A program made the translations under genes and the position numbers. Shown here one piece after another: positions 24,971 through 33,691 of a stretch of 41,170 nucleotides of DNA (positions within the stretch are counted from its first letter, which is position 1; the number at the start of each line of letters is the position of its first letter). Below the pieces are notes generated by a model. It searched no databases. It was not told the origin of the DNA and saw only the letters and a program-made list of their open reading frames with translations. The stretch covers positions 1 through 41,170 of the forward strand of contig JAZKFP010000150.1 of NCBI GenBank assembly GCA_040386355.1. Direction: 5' to 3'. Source of the DNA: JAZKFP01 sp040386355. GTDB lineage: Bacteria; Pseudomonadota; Gammaproteobacteria; Pseudomonadales; UBA6940.

Positions 24971-27754
24971 TATTTTTTCAATTAGTACTAATCCCATAGG
25001 CAGTGATTCTCCCATTGAAGCAAAGGTATCTGCTCGATCTGTAATAATTGTGGTTAACCAATCTTGCCATTTTTGTGGTGCTTTTGCTTGAATTAAACGT
25101 TGCAAAACTTGCACACGTAAGGATGAATTAATATTTAAATTTTTATCAGGTGTGAGTCGTGCCATCCATGCAACCGCTAGTGAAAATGCTGTTTGCTTTT
25201 GCGGCCATGATAGTGCCAATAATGCTTTTAACCACGATTCAACAGAAGCCGCAGGTACAATAGTAGACGTGGATGCATGTAATGATAATCGAGCACCTAA
25301 TCGACCTAATGCCCAGCTGAGCGTTGAATAGTATTTTTGATAACTCGCAATTAAAAACCAACGTAATAAAATATCACCTATTTCAATTTTCAAAGAAACG
25401 GGCAAATTTTCTAACGCACCAATACAACGAATGCACTGATCAAAATTTTGCAATTGATGTTGCTGCTGATATTTCAGATGCTTTGCACGCGAAGGATCAA
25501 ATAAAATAGAAACTGATTTCCACAGGTTTTGTTGAAATTCGCTTGATAATCCACCACTAATTCGACGCCAGAATGTCCACCATGCGGTCCAATTTTGTGT
25601 TTCTTTAATAAATTGAATACCATTTTCCCATAGTGGTTCTAATTGCTGAATGCGTTGTTCATCTTCAGGTGCACCCCAACCGGGCCGCAAACTAAATCCT
25701 AGCCAACTCCACCATAAGCGTTCGTGTTGTGCGCTACGTCGACGTTGTTTAGCACGTGCAAGTAAAGCATCCGCACAGCCGCGAGCGGTAATTAAATTCC
25801 ATTGATCCGGACTTCCCAAATTTTTCTCAACCCCTTGTCGCCAAGTGTGCAATGACAAGGTATCGTTGCGTTTTATTTGTCCAAAAATATGCTCAATATA
25901 TTCTAATGCATTGTGCCAAGCCGTAGATTTTTGAAAGCTTTCTCGATCTACAAAATACTGAGTTTCATCTATCGACCTATGATTTTTTTTGTTTTCTGTC
26001 GCCCAGGGAAAAGCCAATTCCCACTGTTGATCGTGTTCAATGGAATTACACACGACGCGTAAACGACCTTGCACATCGATTTTTGCCGACAGACGTACTG
26101 CAATCTCATCTACTGAATTATTCTGCTGAGTAGTTAACATCACGCTTAGCGGCGGTAACGCGATCCAATCCGGTTGTATTGCGCAAACTTGGCCGATCTG
26201 TGCGGAATTTTGTCTTATGGAAGACCACAATTGAAATTGCACTTTTTGATTTACTTTTAATGCAAATGTTTGTGGACACACACTTTGTACGCTGCTGTCT
26301 TGATTAGCCGGCAATAAACAAATCGCACTTTCGTTATTTAGCGTTAAAAAATAACTGCGGATATTGCGCTGTACCATCCGTGAATCAGCAACAGATTGTG
26401 CTTGTAAAAATTGTACAGCACCTAATGCAACTGCATCGGAAGGTCGATCTACCACTTCAACTGGAATAATTTTTTGCGACCAGGCTGCAAGTTGATCTGC
26501 AATAATTTGAATTAACCAAGTTGATTTAAATACCCCACCATTTAATAACACGCGATCGGGCCAGGATTTAAGTTGTGTTTGATGCAGAGACTGAGAAATA
26601 TACCGATTTAAAAATTCAGCTAAATGTGCAGTAACACGAGCGTCCGCGGTATAATCCAGTCCCCATTCTTGTAAACCCAATTCAGCACGCTGAGCAGTAG
26701 TTGAAAAATCTACGATAGGAAAAAATTGATTTTTAATTCGATCTTTTACATCAGATTGCGTGAGATGAGTTGTCCATTGGCTTGCTAATAAAGAGCTTCC
26801 TTGTCCTTGAATAATAACGGGTACTGATTCTAAATCTTCGATGGATAAAAGTTGTTCTTTAGCGATACGACAGCGTTGCACTAAATGCTGAAGTGCTGCG
26901 CGATTTAATAATTTATGTGGATGCGCTTCACGCCATTGTTGGTGCACTTGCTGCGCCAACAACCAATCCATATTATCGCCACCTAACAGAATATGGTCGC
27001 CAATACCTATACGCTGAAATACTGGTTTATTTTCTTCATCTAATTCGCAATCAATTAAACTAAAATCGAGTGTACCGCCCCCCATATCGCATACAAGAAT
27101 TCGCTGCGACGTAAGATAGATTTGGTCCTGATGCAAATTAGCGTAATGGTAAAAAGCTGCGGTAGGTTCTTCAAGGAGTGTAATATTTTCCAACCCTATT
27201 CGACGTGCAGCCTCTAGGGTTAAACCTCGCGCTCCATCGTCAAACGAAGCGGGTAAAGTAATCACCAGCACTTGCTCTGCCATTGGCGCATTAGGAAAAC
27301 GATCATTCCACACACGGTGTACATAGCGTAAATAACTTGCACAGGCATCGACAGGAGAAATTTTTTCTACCTGTTCTTCATTCCACGGCAATATGGATTG
27401 TTCAGGATCAATATTAGACTGCGACAACCAACTTTTTGCACTGTGAACACCACGACCTTGAGTTTCTTGTCCCCAGCGGCGTGCGCATTCACCAAGAATT
27501 GCAGTGGGGATTGGATCACCTTTAATCCAAGAAGCGTAAGGTTCAATTTCACTATCCGATGCCGACCACTGATGCGTATCGGGATGATAACGAAAAGAGG
27601 GTAAATACATGAGTTCATGCCATTCACCGTGTTCTGTCCATTGGGGAATCAACAAAATTTGTGGAGTCAGCGGTGAACCAATCTCGGCGAATGCTACAAC
27701 GGTATGCGTAGTTCCTAGATCAATTCCAATCCAGTAAGAATGCGAAGCGTTCAT
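24953..27754 (-). CDS. Large Hsp70 paralogue with DUF3731-type C-terminal region
   Basis: A 933-residue protein. The first about 460 residues are an Hsp70/actin-type ATPase domain: GIDLGTTHTVVAF (phosphate 1), LLEEPTAAFYHY (connect 1), ILVCDMGGGTLDFSLI (phosphate 2) and LLNGGVFKS (adenosine loop). A divergent substrate-binding-like part follows. The C-terminal 350 residues are Trp-rich and helical (ERLWWSWLGFSLRPGWGAPEDE), as in DnaK-related proteins with DUF3731. It is the distal member of an Hsp70 pair, 45 bp downstream of the shorter paralogue, and probably cotranscribed. Clients and cofactors are unknown. Its last codons (IYTRNE) and stop derive from the end of a repeat element. Confidence 0.88.
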   Translation of the reverse strand: MNASHSYWIGIDLGTTHTVVAFAEIGSPLTPQILLIPQWTEHGEWHELMYLPSFRYHPDTHQWSASDSEIEPYASWIKGDPIPTAILGECARRWGQETQGRGVHSAKSWLSQSNIDPEQSILPWNEEQVEKISPVDACASYLRYVHRVWNDRFPNAPMAEQVLVITLPASFDDGARGLTLEAARRIGLENITLLEEPTAAFYHYANLHQDQIYLTSQRILVCDMGGGTLDFSLIDCELDEENKPVFQRIGIGDHILLGGDNMDWLLAQQVHQQWREAHPHKLLNRAALQHLVQRCRIAKEQLLSIEDLESVPVIIQGQGSSLLASQWTTHLTQSDVKDRIKNQFFPIVDFSTTAQRAELGLQEWGLDYTADARVTAHLAEFLNRYISQSLHQTQLKSWPDRVLLNGGVFKSTWLIQIIADQLAAWSQKIIPVEVVDRPSDAVALGAVQFLQAQSVADSRMVQRNIRSYFLTLNNESAICLLPANQDSSVQSVCPQTFALKVNQKVQFQLWSSIRQNSAQIGQVCAIQPDWIALPPLSVMLTTQQNNSVDEIAVRLSAKIDVQGRLRVVCNSIEHDQQWELAFPWATENKKNHRSIDETQYFVDRESFQKSTAWHNALEYIEHIFGQIKRNDTLSLHTWRQGVEKNLGSPDQWNLITARGCADALLARAKQRRRSAQHERLWWSWLGFSLRPGWGAPEDEQRIQQLEPLWENGIQFIKETQNWTAWWTFWRRISGGLSSEFQQNLWKSVSILFDPSRAKHLKYQQQHQLQNFDQCIRCIGALENLPVSLKIEIGDILLRWFLIASYQKYYSTLSWALGRLGARLSLHASTSTIVPAASVESWLKALLALSWPQKQTAFSLAVAWMARLTPDKNLNINSSLRVQVLQRLIQAKAPQKWQDWLTTIITDRADTFASMGESLPMGLVLIEKIYTRNE

Positions 27755-27799
27755 AAGATGAAACTTATAGTGATTTAATTGTCTTGAGAAACAAATGCT

Positions 27800-29689
27800 T
27801 TAAACCATTTGTTGGCGAACATCTAATTCTAATTGCCAAGGTTTACCGCCTTTTACCGGTACGGCTTCTAAGCGTAGCGTACCAACGGCAGTAAGTTCAG
27901 CTTGCAGATAAACCGGTATCATTAAATTTTTATTGTTGGTTGAATCTATAGTCGTTTCATTTGCAAAGTCTTGTGGAATAGTGACTTGAATATCGGGCAA
28001 TGGATTTAATTCTTCCATCGACCAACTCGATAGTTGTTCCCCTACTGCATCACGTCGGACTTTAGAATCGTAAAATTGAAAGCGTACTGCTTGACCGCGA
28101 ATTAAACCAAATGTGCGATTATTTACACGCTGCATTTGGCCTTCTTCTAAACCAAATGGCGCCACACACAAAGCCTCAACCATTGGCGGCATTCCTGGTA
28201 CAGCGGGTAAAGCACTTGCAACTCCAACGTAAAATGAACTTGCAAGACCCCCACGAATTCGCACACCTTGTCCGGTTTTAACAGCACCAAAATACGCTGC
28301 GCCTTGCGCAACCGCTAAATCCAAATTTGCGCCATCTAATAATCGTGGAGCTGCAATAGTATGCACACCTGCCCATAGCGATAATTGCTGCATGATGCGT
28401 TGCACAAAAGGTACGCTTTTAAATACACCGCCATTTAATAACACCGCAGTTGGCAAACCAAGTGATGCAATCCGTTGAGTGGGTTCAGCAGCATTCAAGT
28501 CAGCAAGTCGTTGCGTTAGTGACGAGGTATGTTTTGCAAGAAACCCAGCAATGTGACGCGTAATTGCAGCGTCTTGCGCATAAGGTAAACCCATTTGTTG
28601 CAACGCTTGTCGGGGTGCTTGCAAAGGTTGTGCATCTTGATCGACCCAAGGAAAAAACCCTTCTAATAATGTTTGTTCCAGTTCAGCGCGCGTGACTTCG
28701 GAACGCAATACACCGCCCAATAATTTTGAACCGCGTGTTGGTACTGATACCGGAACACTTTGAATATCGGTTTGACTAAGTAATTTTTCTTTGGCTAAAC
28801 GACACGCTCGTGACAGTGCAATAATTTGCCAAGGTTCAATACGTTGACCTTGGCTTTGCAATTTTTGTGTCACGCTGTACGCCAGAGCCAAATCCATATT
28901 ATCGCCGCCGAGTAAAATATGATCACCAACTGCGATTCGTTCCAACTCTAAATTTCCGTCTTTTTCATCCACTAAAACTAGCGATAAATCGGTTGTACCA
29001 CCACCTACATCAATCACTAATAAAATATCACCGGGTGTTAATTGCTGGCGCCAATCACGACCTAACGATGCAATCCAGCTGTATACCGCGGCTTGTGGTT
29101 CTTCTAATAACGTCACATTTTCAAGGCCGACTTTTTTTGCAGCCTGCGCTGTTAATTCACGCGCAGCCGGATCAAAGGATGCGGGTACGGTTAACACGAC
29201 CGGTAAATTTTCTAATAGTTGATCAGGATATTGATCGTTCCAAGCCTGTCGTAAGTGATCAAGATAAAAACATGAGGCATCAAATGGTGAACACAACTCG
29301 ACATCGTCCGGCGCATTCAACGGCAAGAATGCTGAACGTCGATCCCATTGATCTACACTTAACCAACTTTTTGCACTGGACACCAATCGCAACGGTGAAT
29401 TTAATCCTTGCTCACGTGCGAACGTGCCTATTATTGCATTAGGTTGGATTGCATTAGTTTGTTCGCCCCACGGCAAGGTTAATAAATCTGCAGAAAATTC
29501 CGCAGCATGGGGGCGATATAAAAAAGAAGGTAATTGAGATTCAGCAGAAATTTCTCCGGCTTGAATCAATTGAGGAATGTCTATTACTTCAGGTGATTTT
29601 ATTTCAGATGTAGATTCGTCTGAAACGTAATAACGGGCCATAACACTGTGGGTTGTACCCAAATCAATTCCAACAAATATATTACTCAT
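27800..29689 (-). CDS. Hsp70-family protein (short paralogue)
   Basis: A 629-residue Hsp70 relative distinct from housekeeping DnaK. ATPase motifs: GIDLGTTHSVMARY, LLEEPQAAVYSW, LLVIDVGGGTTDLSLV and LLNGGVFKSVPF. A beta-rich domain of about 150 residues follows (FGLIRGQAVRFQFYDSKVRRD), but the C-terminal helical lid and EEVD-like tail of DnaK are missing. Paired genes of this type with a DUF3731-containing partner occur in many proteobacteria, often near DUF2760, which is also present here at 31191. The ribosome site is weak (GAG 12 bases before ATG), and the leader holds two small hairpins. Confidence 0.9.
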   Translation of the reverse strand: MSNIFVGIDLGTTHSVMARYYVSDESTSEIKSPEVIDIPQLIQAGEISAESQLPSFLYRPHAAEFSADLLTLPWGEQTNAIQPNAIIGTFAREQGLNSPLRLVSSAKSWLSVDQWDRRSAFLPLNAPDDVELCSPFDASCFYLDHLRQAWNDQYPDQLLENLPVVLTVPASFDPAARELTAQAAKKVGLENVTLLEEPQAAVYSWIASLGRDWRQQLTPGDILLVIDVGGGTTDLSLVLVDEKDGNLELERIAVGDHILLGGDNMDLALAYSVTQKLQSQGQRIEPWQIIALSRACRLAKEKLLSQTDIQSVPVSVPTRGSKLLGGVLRSEVTRAELEQTLLEGFFPWVDQDAQPLQAPRQALQQMGLPYAQDAAITRHIAGFLAKHTSSLTQRLADLNAAEPTQRIASLGLPTAVLLNGGVFKSVPFVQRIMQQLSLWAGVHTIAAPRLLDGANLDLAVAQGAAYFGAVKTGQGVRIRGGLASSFYVGVASALPAVPGMPPMVEALCVAPFGLEEGQMQRVNNRTFGLIRGQAVRFQFYDSKVRRDAVGEQLSSWSMEELNPLPDIQVTIPQDFANETTIDSTNNKNLMIPVYLQAELTAVGTLRLEAVPVKGGKPWQLELDVRQQMV

Positions 29690-29772
29690 TATTTTTTTCT
29701 CATATTAATATTTGAAAAATATTAGCTCTTCCCGAAGAGGCTTTTATAAAAAAATCATACTACCTTGTTTTA

Positions 29773-29967
29773 TATACCCGTAGCGAATGAAAATTAGGTA
29801 AAGCGTAGCGGTGAAGCATGAATATTTTTTTTCGATTGCACGGCGCTTTGACGCCGCGTAGCTAAAGCTTTACGCAGTGAGAACGCTGTGACGCGTTCGA
29901 ACGAGCAACACAGCAAGCGAAAAAAAAGATCATGATGAACACCTAATTTTTATTCGCTACGGGTATA
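29773..29967 (-). repeat. Family 2 palindromic element, copy F
   Basis: A 195-bp copy in inverse orientation to copy E. Ends are TATACCCGTAGCGAATG and ATTCGCTACGGGTATA. Its right half, AGATCATGATGAACACCTAA, is the reverse complement of the left half of copy E with few changes. It lies about 85 bp upstream of the short Hsp70 paralogue, in its promoter region, and has no coding capacity. Confidence 0.85.
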
Positions 29968-30158
29968 TCTCTGCATAAACGGCAGCACGTAAAAATCTAT
30001 CAATTATTAAGTGAAAGAGCCGATTAAAATTTAAAATGAATATTTTTTAGAGGCTTAAATGAAGTGAACTAAAATTAAATATTTTTTAAAGTTTAAAATC
30101 TGTATGAGCGATGAGTCTAATTGTGCAAAAACTAGTAGGTAAAAGCACTTAGGGGAAA

Positions 30159-30194
30159 AAGTATCCTAAATTTAGAACTCGATCTAGGATACTT
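30159..30194 (-). terminator. Rho-independent terminator of the membrane-protein gene
   Basis: A perfect 10-bp stem (AAGTATCCTA / TAGGATACTT) with a 16-nt loop, followed on the minus strand by TTTCCCC. It lies 14 bp after the stop of the gene at 30208, so that gene and the Hsp70 pair are probably separate transcripts. Confidence 0.65.
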
Positions 30195-30207
30195 CTAAAT
30201 TTATCTA

Positions 30208-31005
30208 TCAATCGTCAGATTTTGAGCAAAGGCAACTAATACCGCCTCCAATAATTAAGCCTCCAACGAGACCCGCCAAACAATGATGAGCTAACGATAC
30301 ATCATCATTAATGCCCATCTCATTTTGTCGAAAAGCTGCTCCAATGACAGAACTTAAAAAGGCTGTACTAAAAGACTCTAAAGTAGCTCTATACACTAGA
30401 ATACCAAGTTCAGCATTATTCGTTGATCGACATATTATCCCGATAAATCTACCCAAAACATAACTTGGCACACCAACTAATAAAGTTCCGGTAACAGCAG
30501 ATTTCACACCTTCAGAAACATCATACCCATTATGATGAATACCCATAATTGCATGACCCGTAGCAGCACAAGCCGCCGAGGCTGAAGCGGGTAATGCTAA
30601 TGATAAACTTGCAACTGCTAATTCTGCTGCACCAGCCAAAGTATAAGCTGCACCATTTCGCAATAAGTTTCTAACATTCAAATTGTATTGGATTGGAGAG
30701 GTTGAAGAAGCAGGAATTGTAGATGGAGCAATTAACACTGGTGCAACATGACGTGGTTCTCCTCGTTCTAAATCATTCTCTGCAGTTCTTGAATTTACTT
30801 TAGATAAATTGACATTACGAGTATTGGCACTCACTTCATTCATAGCCGCTTGAGAACTACTTTGAAGACCTGACACAGAAAACTGCTCTACTACCCTTCC
30901 TTCAGGAAGGGACCGTGCTCTATTCGGTGAAATAGGTATAGCAACTGGTATAAAATCCAATACTGAATTATGTACTGATGAACCTACACCACTTAATGAA
31001 AACAT
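30208..31005 (-). CDS. Unrecognised membrane protein
   Basis: A 265-residue protein with no family I recognise. Residues 1-110 are polar and Ser/Asn/Val-rich. The rest has several Ala/Gly-rich hydrophobic segments (about 118-145, 163-187, 203-225, 243-262) and ends in CLCSKSDD. There is no signal peptide. This layout, a soluble head followed by Gly/Ala-rich membrane hairpins, is seen in some secreted effectors that insert in host membranes, but that is only an analogy. AGGACG precedes the ATG. It stands between the DUF2760 gene and the Hsp70 pair, which are usually direct neighbours, and looks like an insertion with its own terminator. Confidence 0.7.
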   Translation of the reverse strand: MFSLSGVGSSVHNSVLDFIPVAIPISPNRARSLPEGRVVEQFSVSGLQSSSQAAMNEVSANTRNVNLSKVNSRTAENDLERGEPRHVAPVLIAPSTIPASSTSPIQYNLNVRNLLRNGAAYTLAGAAELAVASLSLALPASASAACAATGHAIMGIHHNGYDVSEGVKSAVTGTLLVGVPSYVLGRFIGIICRSTNNAELGILVYRATLESFSTAFLSSVIGAAFRQNEMGINDDVSLAHHCLAGLVGGLIIGGGISCLCSKSDD

Positions 31006-31190
31006 AATTTCGTCCTATTCTAGAATCAAAAGCGTTGATATTTGAATGTCATTTAAATATTAAAATTTACGTGCGACAAATGATTACAATAGAAAATTTT
31101 AAAGGATTAGCATTTTTAAAACAAAAATAAGATCCATTATAAAAACATAATTTTGACGCTTATTTCAAAAGGTCTATCAATCAACCCAAC

Positions 31191-31790
31191 CTATAACTCT
31201 ACTTGCGCAGGAGCAATCACTTTCGAATTTTTATTTGCACTTATCTGCGGTAATTTAATTTCTTTAACTTCCCAACCGCGATGTACCAATGTTCCGCGAA
31301 AAGGTGCTTGTCCATTTACTGCACCTGACAAACGAATACTTTGACCGTCAAACCCATCTTCCAAAACTACAGTGGTTCCTTCTTCAGCTTCATGAACTGG
31401 TTGTAGTGGAAAATGAGATTCAATAACTCGTTTCGCACCTTCATGAACAACACGTGCCGCAGCACCAACATCTGCATCTGAAAATCCAGTTAAATCTTCT
31501 TGTACAAAATCAATAAAACGACCTTCACGTTGTAATAATGCCAAAACTTGAAGTGCCGAAGTTGAATCTTGTACCGGTAATGCAGAAGATTTACGAGGTG
31601 TTGAAACATGTATTTCCTCTTCTTCCTTGACTTTCAATTTGGCAATAACAGGTGAAATTTCAGAAGGATTATTTTGAGGAGTCGCACGTTTGGTAAAAAT
31701 AATTCCAAGGATTGCTGCAACACACACAGCCAATAAAATAATATGTCCTAAATCAAGTGTCTGTGGTAAAGCTAAAGTTAATGTATCCAT
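31191..31790 (-). CDS. DUF2760-domain membrane-anchored protein
   Basis: A 199-residue protein with an N-terminal membrane helix (about 15-33) and a polar linker, then the DUF2760 domain from about residue 78: ALQVLALLQREGRFIDFVQEDLTGFSDADVGAAARVVHEG, RLSGAVNGQAPFRGTLVHRGWEVKEIKLP, and a final KVIAPAQVEL. The function of DUF2760 is unknown, but the gene is commonly found beside the paired Hsp70 genes, which supports a shared role. AAGGA precedes ATG 31790. Here about 1.5 kb with another gene and a repeat separate it from that pair. Confidence 0.85.
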   Translation of the reverse strand: MDTLTLALPQTLDLGHIILLAVCVAAILGIIFTKRATPQNNPSEISPVIAKLKVKEEEEIHVSTPRKSSALPVQDSTSALQVLALLQREGRFIDFVQEDLTGFSDADVGAAARVVHEGAKRVIESHFPLQPVHEAEEGTTVVLEDGFDGQSIRLSGAVNGQAPFRGTLVHRGWEVKEIKLPQISANKNSKVIAPAQVEL

Positions 31791-31994
31791 GCATGATTCC
31801 TTAATTTGTTTTGAATTTATTATTTATTCTGATTGAAAGTTGAAGCTTAATATAAATGATGAGCTATCTTATCATGGCTATTTTTACTTATGCACGCTAG
31901 CGCACAGAGGCATAACTTTTAAGACTAAATAATCTGTTGGTGTTTAATGATTCTGATATTAACGGTCATCCCTATCATCCAGGAGAAATATTCA

Positions 31995-32414
31995 ATGAGT
32001 GAAAAACAGACGCGAAAACTGCTTTCACCTCTGCGATTAGTTGCTGCTAGTTTGAGCAGTGTAATTATATTGTCAGCTTGTAGTTCAAATCCACCTGAGC
32101 CACCAACTGCTGCACTTAATGCGGCTGAGCAAGCTATTTCTGCTGCGGAACAGGGTTTAGTGGCACGAAATGCTCCAGTTGAACTTAAAGAAGCACGTGA
32201 TAAATTACGTGAAGCAAATGAAGCAGTTAATGAAGAGAACATGTCTAAAGCCAGTTATCTTGCAGAACAATCTCGTGCTGCGGCAGAGCTTGCGGCTGCT
32301 CGTTCTGAAGCTGTAGAAGACGAAAACACCAATAAAGATATGATGGAAATGGGTAATACAATGCAGCAGGAAACAATGCCAAAATCGCAAGATGCTCCTC
32401 CCGCTGGTTTTTAA
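31995..32414 (+). CDS. DUF4398-type lipoprotein
   Basis: A 139-residue lipoprotein with a signal sequence ending in LSAC (C29). The mature part is Ala/Glu-rich and helical (ALNAAEQAISAAEQGLVARNAPVELKEARDKLREANEAV...ASYLAEQSRAAAELAAARSEA), the DUF4398 pattern. AGGAG precedes ATG 31995; the longer frame from 31947 lacks such a site and would bury the signal peptide. It lies 65 bp upstream of an OmpA-type lipoprotein with a related helical part. Together they probably form an envelope-stabilising pair. Confidence 0.85.
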   Translation: MSEKQTRKLLSPLRLVAASLSSVIILSACSSNPPEPPTAALNAAEQAISAAEQGLVARNAPVELKEARDKLREANEAVNEENMSKASYLAEQSRAAAELAAARSEAVEDENTNKDMMEMGNTMQQETMPKSQDAPPAGF

Positions 32415-32479
32415 TTTCAGACAATTAAATCATTTACCTTAAACCGTTTTCAATATTTAAATATAAAAGGAAGTTACGA

Positions 32480-33424
32480 ATGAAAATACCAATTCAATTA
32501 GCTCCTAGTGTTCTTACAATTGTTTTAGGTTTTAGTTTATCAGCGTGTTCAAACGGGCCTGCTGCTCCTGAAGGATCTAAAGAAGTTCGTGAGCAATTAG
32601 CAGCACTCCAAGCAGATCCTAACCTTGCTGGTCGTGCATTACTTGCTCAAGAAGAGGCACGTGCAGCCGTAGCTGATGCTGAAAAGCCGCGAGAAGACGA
32701 GCAAGTTGCCGAACATTATGTATATATCGCTGAGAAGAAAGTTGGGATTGCTCAAGAACAAGCTAAAAGTGAATGGTTAAAAGAGCAACGTAAAACCTTA
32801 AGCACTGAAGCACAATTGAAAATGCGTGACAATCAGTTAAATACCATTCGTTCTGAAGCTAAGCAAGCACAGATGGATGTGGAAAGTGCTCGTTCAGAAG
32901 CAGAACAGGCAAAAATGGAAGCTCAAGCTTTAAAAGAGCAACAACTTCTAATGCAACAAGAAATGGAAGCGTTAAATGCAAAACCTACTGATCGCGGAAT
33001 GGTTTTGACCTTGGGTGATGTTCTATTTGAAACTGGTAAATCTGACATTAAAGCCGGTGCAACCAACAAACTTTCTAAACTTGCAGAGTTTTTAAAAGAA
33101 TATCCTGATCGATCTGCAATCATTGAAGGTCACACTGACAATGTTGGTAGCGATTCTTTAAATCAGGGTTTATCGCAACAGCGTGCGGATAGCGTAAGAA
33201 ACTTCCTTACTTCACAAGGTATTGAAGGAACGCGTTTGACAGCTTCTGGCAAAGGTGAGTATGCACCAATTGCGGATAATGAAACTGCATTAGGTCGTCA
33301 ACAGAATCGCCGAGTGGAAGTGATTATTTCTAATCCACCAAAACAAAGCGAGAACTCTTCTCCTAATGCTGAAGAATCAATGTCCAATACCCAGCAAGCA
33401 CCGAGTACTGGAGCTATTAACTAA
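32480..33424 (+). CDS. OmpA-family lipoprotein with DUF4398-like helix
   Basis: A 314-residue outer-membrane lipoprotein. Signal and lipobox end in LSAC (C23). Residues about 30-165 are a charged helical, coiled-coil region (DUF4398-like, then EAKQAQMDVESARSEAEQAK). Residues about 170-280 form an OmpA peptidoglycan-binding domain: LGDVLFETGKSDIK, IIEGHTDNVGSDSLN, LSQQRADSVRNFL and GRQQNRRVEVII. A Ser/Asn/Gln-rich tail ends the protein. It should tether the outer membrane to the cell wall. AGGA lies before ATG. A strong terminator follows. Confidence 0.92.
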   Translation: MKIPIQLAPSVLTIVLGFSLSACSNGPAAPEGSKEVREQLAALQADPNLAGRALLAQEEARAAVADAEKPREDEQVAEHYVYIAEKKVGIAQEQAKSEWLKEQRKTLSTEAQLKMRDNQLNTIRSEAKQAQMDVESARSEAEQAKMEAQALKEQQLLMQQEMEALNAKPTDRGMVLTLGDVLFETGKSDIKAGATNKLSKLAEFLKEYPDRSAIIEGHTDNVGSDSLNQGLSQQRADSVRNFLTSQGIEGTRLTASGKGEYAPIADNETALGRQQNRRVEVIISNPPKQSENSSPNAEESMSNTQQAPSTGAIN

Positions 33425-33455
33425 ACAGTTGAAATTATTTGGTTTGTTTTAAAAT

Positions 33456-33487
33456 AAAAGCCCCGATTTTTTTGATTCGGGGCTTTT
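33456..33487 (+). terminator. Rho-independent terminator after the OmpA lipoprotein
   Basis: A perfect 11-bp stem AAAAGCCCCGA / TCGGGGCTTTT with a 10-nt loop and a T-run, 31 bp after the stop codon. Confidence 0.93.
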
Positions 33488-33691
33488 CTGTTTAATGAAC
33501 ATTTAACATTATAACTTTTCTAAAATTACCCCTTAGTTCTCACTCATTTCGTTGATTACATAATTATTACAACTTTAATCGACAAATTATCTGGCTTCCT
33601 CTACATTTACCTGCACGGTGAAAGTGCCTTTATAAAATGCGCCTAACCAAAATTTAATTGATTAATAAAAAATATAAAAATAGGTGTACCA

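Larger units (their letters stand above)
29690..30207. other. Gene-free stretch upstream of the Hsp70 pair
   Basis: 518 bp with two leader hairpins (29707-29723 and about 29724-29742), the family 2 copy F (29773-29967), about 190 bp of AT-rich sequence in which I see nothing, and the terminator at 30159-30194. No credible open frame. Confidence 0.6.

Noticed and set aside
28867..29442. 191-residue open frame antisense to the short Hsp70 gene
   Set aside because: The sense frame carries all Hsp70 motifs; the antisense product is His/Arg-rich with no domain.
27800..29689. Housekeeping dnaK
   Set aside because: No C-terminal lid or EEVD/EDVK-like tail, no adjacent grpE or dnaJ, and the partner gene and DUF2760 point to the specialised Hsp70 pair.
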